Assembly: GCA_016186985.1 (NCBI GenBank)
Contig: JACPKO010000006.1
Location: 1-7,425, forward strand
From: Candidatus Daviesbacteria bacterium
Lineage (GTDB): Bacteria; Patescibacteriota; Microgenomatia; Daviesbacterales; UBA10151
Length of the DNA: 7,425 bases
Direction: 5' to 3'
A program made the translations under genes and the position numbers. This document shows, piece by piece, positions 4,367 to 7,425 of this stretch; the stretch's first letter is position 1, and every line of letters begins with the position of its first letter. A model generated the notes under the pieces. It was not told the origin of the DNA. It saw only the letters and a list, made by a program, of their open reading frames with translations, and did not search any database.

Positions 4367-6508
4367 ATGGCAGTGACTCAAAAAACAAAAAGGGATTTTC
4401 CTTTAGATAGGATCAGAAATATAGGAATTATCGCTCATATTGACGCAGGTAAAACTACAACCACAGAGCGTATCCTTTTTTATACAGGGCGCACCTATAA
4501 AATCGGGGATATTGATGAAGGTACAACCACAACTGACTGGATGGATCAGGAGCGCGAACGTGGTATTACGATCGTATCCGCAGCTGTTACAACTTTTTGG
4601 ACTCCTAAATCAGGACCCTTCGAAGGCCAGGAATTTCGGATTAACTTGATTGATACTCCCGGGCATGTTGACTTTACAGTTGAAGTCGAACGCTCACTGC
4701 GCGTACTTGACGGAGGGGTGATTGTTTTAGATTCTGCCTCAGGAGTTCAATCACAGACTGAAACAGTTTGGAGACAGGCTGATAAATACGGAGTGCCTTT
4801 AATTGCTTTTTCCAACAAAATGGATGTTTTGGGTGCGGACTTTTTAGGCACAATTCAATCCGCCCGCGACCGGTTAGGAGCCAATGCCCTCCCTTACAAC
4901 CTGCCCCTTGGTGCGGAGAATGATTTTAAAGGGATTGCGGATCTTTTAACCGAGAAAGCTTATGTCTGGCTTGGAGATGAGACCGGTGCGAAGTTTGAAG
5001 AACGCGAGATTCCTGTTGATATGGTAGAAGAAGTTAAAAAACACAGGGAAAAACTGGTGGAAGAAATTTGCGCAACAGATGAGCCCCTTTTGGAGAAGTT
5101 TTTAAACGGGGAAGAAATTTCAGTTAATGAACTTAAAGCTGCCCTGCGACAAGCAGTTATTACAAAAAAAATTGTCCCGTGTTTGGCAGGATCATCACTT
5201 CGCAACAAAGGCGTCCAGCCAATGCTCGATGCTGTGATGGAATATCTACCCTCACCTTTGGATATTCCTTTTGTAAAAGGAATAAATCCTAAGACCGGTG
5301 AGCAGGAAGAAAGAACAAACAACAAAGAAGCACCGCTGGCAGCGCTGGCATTCAAAATCCAGATTGACCCTCATGTCGGCCGTTTAACTTACGTCCGTGT
5401 TTATGCCGGAACCCTAAAAGCCGGATCTACGATTTATAATTCTACTAAACAAGTCAGGGAACGTGTTGGCCGTGTACTTTTAATGCATGCTAACGATAGG
5501 GAGGAGATAGATGAAGCATACGCAGGGGAGATCGTAGCAGTTGTTGGACTTAAAGACGCGGTAACCGGGGATTCTTTAGTGGATGAGAATAACCCTTTGG
5601 TGCTTGAGTCAATTAACTTTGCAGAACCTGTTATCTCGCTTGCGATCGAACCTAAAACAAAATCAGATCAGGAAAAATTAGGTTTGGCCCTGCAAAGACT
5701 TGCTGAGGAAGATCCTACATTTAGGGTTAAGTCAAACCCTGAAACAGGACAAACGATTATTTCAGGAATGGGCGAGCTGCACCTTGAAATTATTGTGGAC
5801 CGCATGAAGCGCGAATTTAAAGTTGACGCAAACGTCGGAGAACCACAAGTTGCTTATAAAGAAACTATAACCCAAACCGCGACAGGAGAAGGAAAATATA
5901 TCCGCCAGACTGGAGGGCGAGGTCAATACGGCCACTGTTTGCTTAGGATTGAACCACTCGAACGTGGACAGGGGAGGGAGTTTGTTTCAGAAATTGTTGG
6001 TGGTGCAATTCCAAGAGAATTTATTCCGCCTATTGAAAAGGGTGTTATTGAAAAAGAAGATACGGGGATTTTAGCAGGATTTCCGGTGACAGATATAAAG
6101 GTTACAGTTTATGACGGATCCTTCCATGATGTCGATTCTTCGGAAATTGCCTTTAAGATTGCCGGTTCCTTGGGATTATCTGATGCTGCAGCCAAAGCCG
6201 GATTGATTCTTCTTGAGCCTATTATGAAAATTGAAGTTTCCTCGCCTGAAGATTTTATGGGGGATTTGATTGGGGACCTGTCTAGTAAACGCGCGCAAAT
6301 TTTAGGTACGGAAAAGCGGGGTAACGCCTCAATCATTAATGCATTAGTTCCCTTAGCAGAACTCGGCGGCTATATTACAGCCATCCGTTCTATGTCCCAG
6401 GGCCGGGCAACAGCTTACATTGAACCGTCCCATTACGAACCGGTTCCTTCAAATATTACCCAAAAGGTAGTTGCCTCCTCAGGCTTTACAGGTAGAGTGG
6501 AAAGCTAA
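4367..6508 (+). CDS. fusA: translation elongation factor G
   Basis: EF-G is the cytoplasmic GTPase that drives tRNA-mRNA translocation and, with ribosome recycling factor, splits ribosomes after termination. Seen in 713 aa, about the normal length: domain I with G1 AHIDAGKTT at 23-31, RGITI (G2) at 65-69, DTPGH (G3) at 96-100 including the catalytic-type His100, NKMD (G4) at 150-153 and GSS (G5) at about 275-277; domain II from about 320; domain III with SGMGELHLEI; domain IV with GGRGQYGH at 516-523 and the tip loop DGSFHDVDSSE from 583; and domain V to the C-terminus. All catalytic motifs are intact. It is a full bacterial-type EF-G and not a tetracycline-resistance relative. In the usual str operon it follows rpsG directly; here about 4.2 kb of other genes intervene, and tuf does not follow. 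Confidence 0.98.
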   Translation: MAVTQKTKRDFPLDRIRNIGIIAHIDAGKTTTTERILFYTGRTYKIGDIDEGTTTTDWMDQERERGITIVSAAVTTFWTPKSGPFEGQEFRINLIDTPGHVDFTVEVERSLRVLDGGVIVLDSASGVQSQTETVWRQADKYGVPLIAFSNKMDVLGADFLGTIQSARDRLGANALPYNLPLGAENDFKGIADLLTEKAYVWLGDETGAKFEEREIPVDMVEEVKKHREKLVEEICATDEPLLEKFLNGEEISVNELKAALRQAVITKKIVPCLAGSSLRNKGVQPMLDAVMEYLPSPLDIPFVKGINPKTGEQEERTNNKEAPLAALAFKIQIDPHVGRLTYVRVYAGTLKAGSTIYNSTKQVRERVGRVLLMHANDREEIDEAYAGEIVAVVGLKDAVTGDSLVDENNPLVLESINFAEPVISLAIEPKTKSDQEKLGLALQRLAEEDPTFRVKSNPETGQTIISGMGELHLEIIVDRMKREFKVDANVGEPQVAYKETITQTATGEGKYIRQTGGRGQYGHCLLRIEPLERGQGREFVSEIVGGAIPREFIPPIEKGVIEKEDTGILAGFPVTDIKVTVYDGSFHDVDSSEIAFKIAGSLGLSDAAAKAGLILLEPIMKIEVSSPEDFMGDLIGDLSSKRAQILGTEKRGNASIINALVPLAELGGYITAIRSMSQGRATAYIEPSHYEPVPSNITQKVVASSGFTGRVES

Positions 6509-6510
6509 AT

Positions 6511-6811
6511 ATGGCGTCAATTCATGAAGTAACAAGGGTGGAAACACATCTAACATGGGGGGCGAAGAAGGACTCACTATTTAAATCCTCAACCTTTAAA
6601 TTCTGAAATTGAAATTCCTCTGGTATGCAAAAATGGTAGGGTTCCAGGATATATGTTGCTTGCAAAAGTAGAATCCGAGGGTCCAGCCATAAAATTATTG
6701 GAGTATGAAGTTAACCCTGATGATCGTGATCTAATTTCAACTCAAGTTTTAAGAGGCGAGCAAATTAATACTCATCCTCTGGTCAGTGCGGTTGTTCGAT
6801 ATGTAAAATAA
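6511..6811 (+). pseudogene. small gene broken by a +1 shift at a G6 run
   Basis: An ATG at 6511, two bases after the fusA stop, opens a frame reading MASIHEVTRVETHLTWG, which then hits TGA at 6604-6606. The next frame is open from just after a TAA at 6551-6553 to a TAA at 6809-6811 and has plausible coding content (SEIEIPLVCKNGRVPGYMLL, then a charged helix and VSAVVRYVK). The two frames overlap across GGGGGG at 6557-6562; removing one G joins them into one 99-aa protein. The only ATG in the second frame (6653) would give just 52 aa. I do not recognise the product; it is soluble and mixed alpha/beta. This may be a true frameshift mutation, a homopolymer sequencing error or, less likely, programmed frameshifting. 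Its placement suggests translational coupling to fusA. Confidence 0.55.
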
Positions 6812-6868
6812 CTTTCCATCTTGGTGTACGCATAAATAATCAAATATCCTGACTTGTCAATCCACTTC

Positions 6869-6881
6869 CAACTCGGAGTTG
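6869..6881. repeat. short perfect dyad in the gap before the toxin-antitoxin pair
   Basis: CAACTC-G-GAGTTG. No T-tract follows on either strand, so it does not look like a terminator. Nearby TTGTCAA occurs twice in direct orientation (6854-6860 and 6879-6885). The rest of 6812-6926 shows nothing recognisable. Confidence 0.3.
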
Positions 6882-6926
6882 TCAAGCTAAATGAAAATGC
6901 TCTAAAAGAATGCTAAAATCGATATA

Positions 6927-6955
6927 TTGCCTTTCTGTACATAATTCTGTATTAT
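6927..6955 (+). promoter_or_regulatory. promoter and candidate operator of the toxin-antitoxin pair
   Basis: TTGCCT (6927-6932), 17-bp spacer, TATTAT (6950-6955), then 6 nt to the ATG at 6962, so the mRNA is probably leaderless. The spacer contains the palindrome TGTACA (6936-6941), the core of the operator bound by YefM-type antitoxins, with a half-match TGTATT at 6948-6953. Repression by the antitoxin or the toxin-antitoxin complex is therefore likely. Confidence 0.6.
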
Positions 6956-6961
6956 TGATTC

Positions 6962-7237
6962 ATGACCAGAACACTTCCAATTACTGAAGCTAGGAATACT
7001 TTGCCTACATTAGTAGAGAATGCTAAGAAAAAACTGGATGAATATATAATCACGGTTAAAGGTTCGCCCGCTGCTATTTTATTATCTATTGATGAATATG
7101 AATCTTTAAGGGAGACTTTGGAGATTATGTCAGATAAAAAATTGATGAAAGAGATCAAGGAGGCTGAAGAAGAGATTAAGCAAGGTAAAGGAATTCCTTG
7201 GGAGCAGGTTAAAAAAGATCTTGGTTGGGAAGACTAA
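6962..7237 (+). CDS. Phd/YefM-family antitoxin
   Basis: A 91-aa antitoxin of a type II toxin-antitoxin module: it binds and neutralises the toxin encoded next to it and represses their shared promoter. Seen: the Phd/YefM N-terminal DNA-binding and dimerisation fold at about 1-50, with the pattern LPITEARNTLPTLVENA and then IITVKGSPAAILLSIDEYE, and a charged helical C-terminal half at about 46-76 (ESLRETLEIMSDKKLMKEI) ending in a GIPWEQVKKDLGW tail that should wrap the toxin. The start is supported by a promoter 6 nt upstream. Its stop codon overlaps the toxin ATG by one base (TAATG), the usual coupling for such pairs. Family assignment is firm; which RelE/ParE subtype it neutralises is open. 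Confidence 0.92.
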   Translation: MTRTLPITEARNTLPTLVENAKKKLDEYIITVKGSPAAILLSIDEYESLRETLEIMSDKKLMKEIKEAEEEIKQGKGIPWEQVKKDLGWED

Positions 7238-7425
7238 TGTTTAAATTAATTATTGCTCCAAGGGCTATAAAAAATCTCAAACTGATCACAAGACAACATC
7301 ATATTGAGTCATTAAAAGAAATTTTTGGCGATATTAGAGAAGATCCGTTAATTGGAAATCCCCTTGAAGATGAATTAAAACATAAGTATTCCTACCATGT
7401 TAGTGTTTACAGAATCGTCTATAAA
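7237..7425 (+). CDS. RelE/ParE-superfamily toxin, N-terminal part
   Basis: The first 63 codons of a toxin that runs off the right edge; the family is usually about 85-95 aa, so roughly the last third is missing. Seen: the opening strand KLIIAPRAIKNLKL, a helical pair at about 10-35, and the family's central strands in GNPLEDELKHKYSYHVSVYRIVY, matching the typical pattern of a G-P-L turn, a Y-rich strand and YRIIY. RelE members cut mRNA on the ribosome and ParE members poison gyrase; the residues that decide between them are mostly C-terminal and outside the window. It overlaps the antitoxin stop by one base and is translated from the same transcript. Confidence 0.85.
   Translation, partial: MFKLIIAPRAIKNLKLITRQHHIESLKEIFGDIREDPLIGNPLEDELKHKYSYHVSVYRIVYK

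Noticed and set aside
4960..5355. 131-aa minus-strand frame inside fusA
   Set aside because: It is a Ser-rich shadow of the conserved EF-G coding frame with no promoter or family features.
6511..6660. UGA recoded as an amino acid to extend the broken gene after fusA
   Set aside because: Reading through the TGA at 6604-6606 soon reaches a TAG in the same frame, and the long genes show no in-frame UGA. A one-base shift explains the data better.
6840..6890. minus-strand TTGACA hexamers at 6854-6860 and 6879-6885 as antisense promoters
   Set aside because: The -35 match is good, but only poor -10 candidates lie at the right distance and no minus-strand gene follows.
1..7425. CRISPR array, tRNA, rRNA or transposase
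   Set aside because: No regularly spaced repeats, no cloverleaf-like or rRNA-like sequence and no transposase motifs were seen on either strand.

Overview
The window is an AT-rich bacterial segment with the standard genetic code: the long genes have no in-frame UGA. It begins inside the 3' end of rpsG (ribosomal protein uS7) and carries fusA (EF-G) about 4.2 kb later. These are normally adjacent in the str operon (rpsL-rpsG-fusA-tuf). Small genes with close -35/-10 promoters at about 17 bp spacing, several almost or fully leaderless, plus an ATPase joined to an OmpR-type winged helix and PsbP-like membrane-anchored proteins, suggest an uncultured Patescibacteria (CPR) lineage, perhaps Microgenomates-like. 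That assignment is inference; no 16S rRNA is present.

Layout. 1-141: end of rpsG. 142-885: membrane-anchored extracytoplasmic protein, starting on the base after the rpsG stop. 942-1238: orphan 98-aa gene with its own promoter. 1231-1275 (minus): a 3'-end remnant of a second winged-helix regulator, recognisable because it parallels the end of the intact one at 2659. 1290-2255 (minus): prs, ribose-phosphate pyrophosphokinase, with a TATAAT promoter that fixes its start. 2369-2662: orphan 97-aa gene whose promoter is packed with two inverted repeats and whose stop overlaps that of the convergent gene. 2659-3957 (minus): 432-aa P-loop-like/winged-helix regulator lacking the Walker A lysine. 4055-4309: a standalone Gre-factor coiled coil (RNA polymerase secondary-channel finger) without the FKBP-like domain, divergent from the regulator through overlapping promoters and preceded by a terminator-like leader hairpin. 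4367-6508: fusA. 6511-6811: a small gene broken by a +1 shift at a G6 run. 6962-7425: a Phd/YefM antitoxin and the start of a RelE/ParE-type toxin.

How it fits together. The ends are translation machinery (uS7, EF-G); the stretch between them is regulatory and accessory. The most intriguing unit is 2369-4309: a 97-aa orphan, a winged-helix ATPase-like regulator and a Gre-finger protein, with face-to-face promoters and a leader attenuator, placed directly before fusA. A joint role in controlling transcription is inference from position and domain content, not something the sequence proves. No rRNA, tRNA, CRISPR array or transposase was seen.
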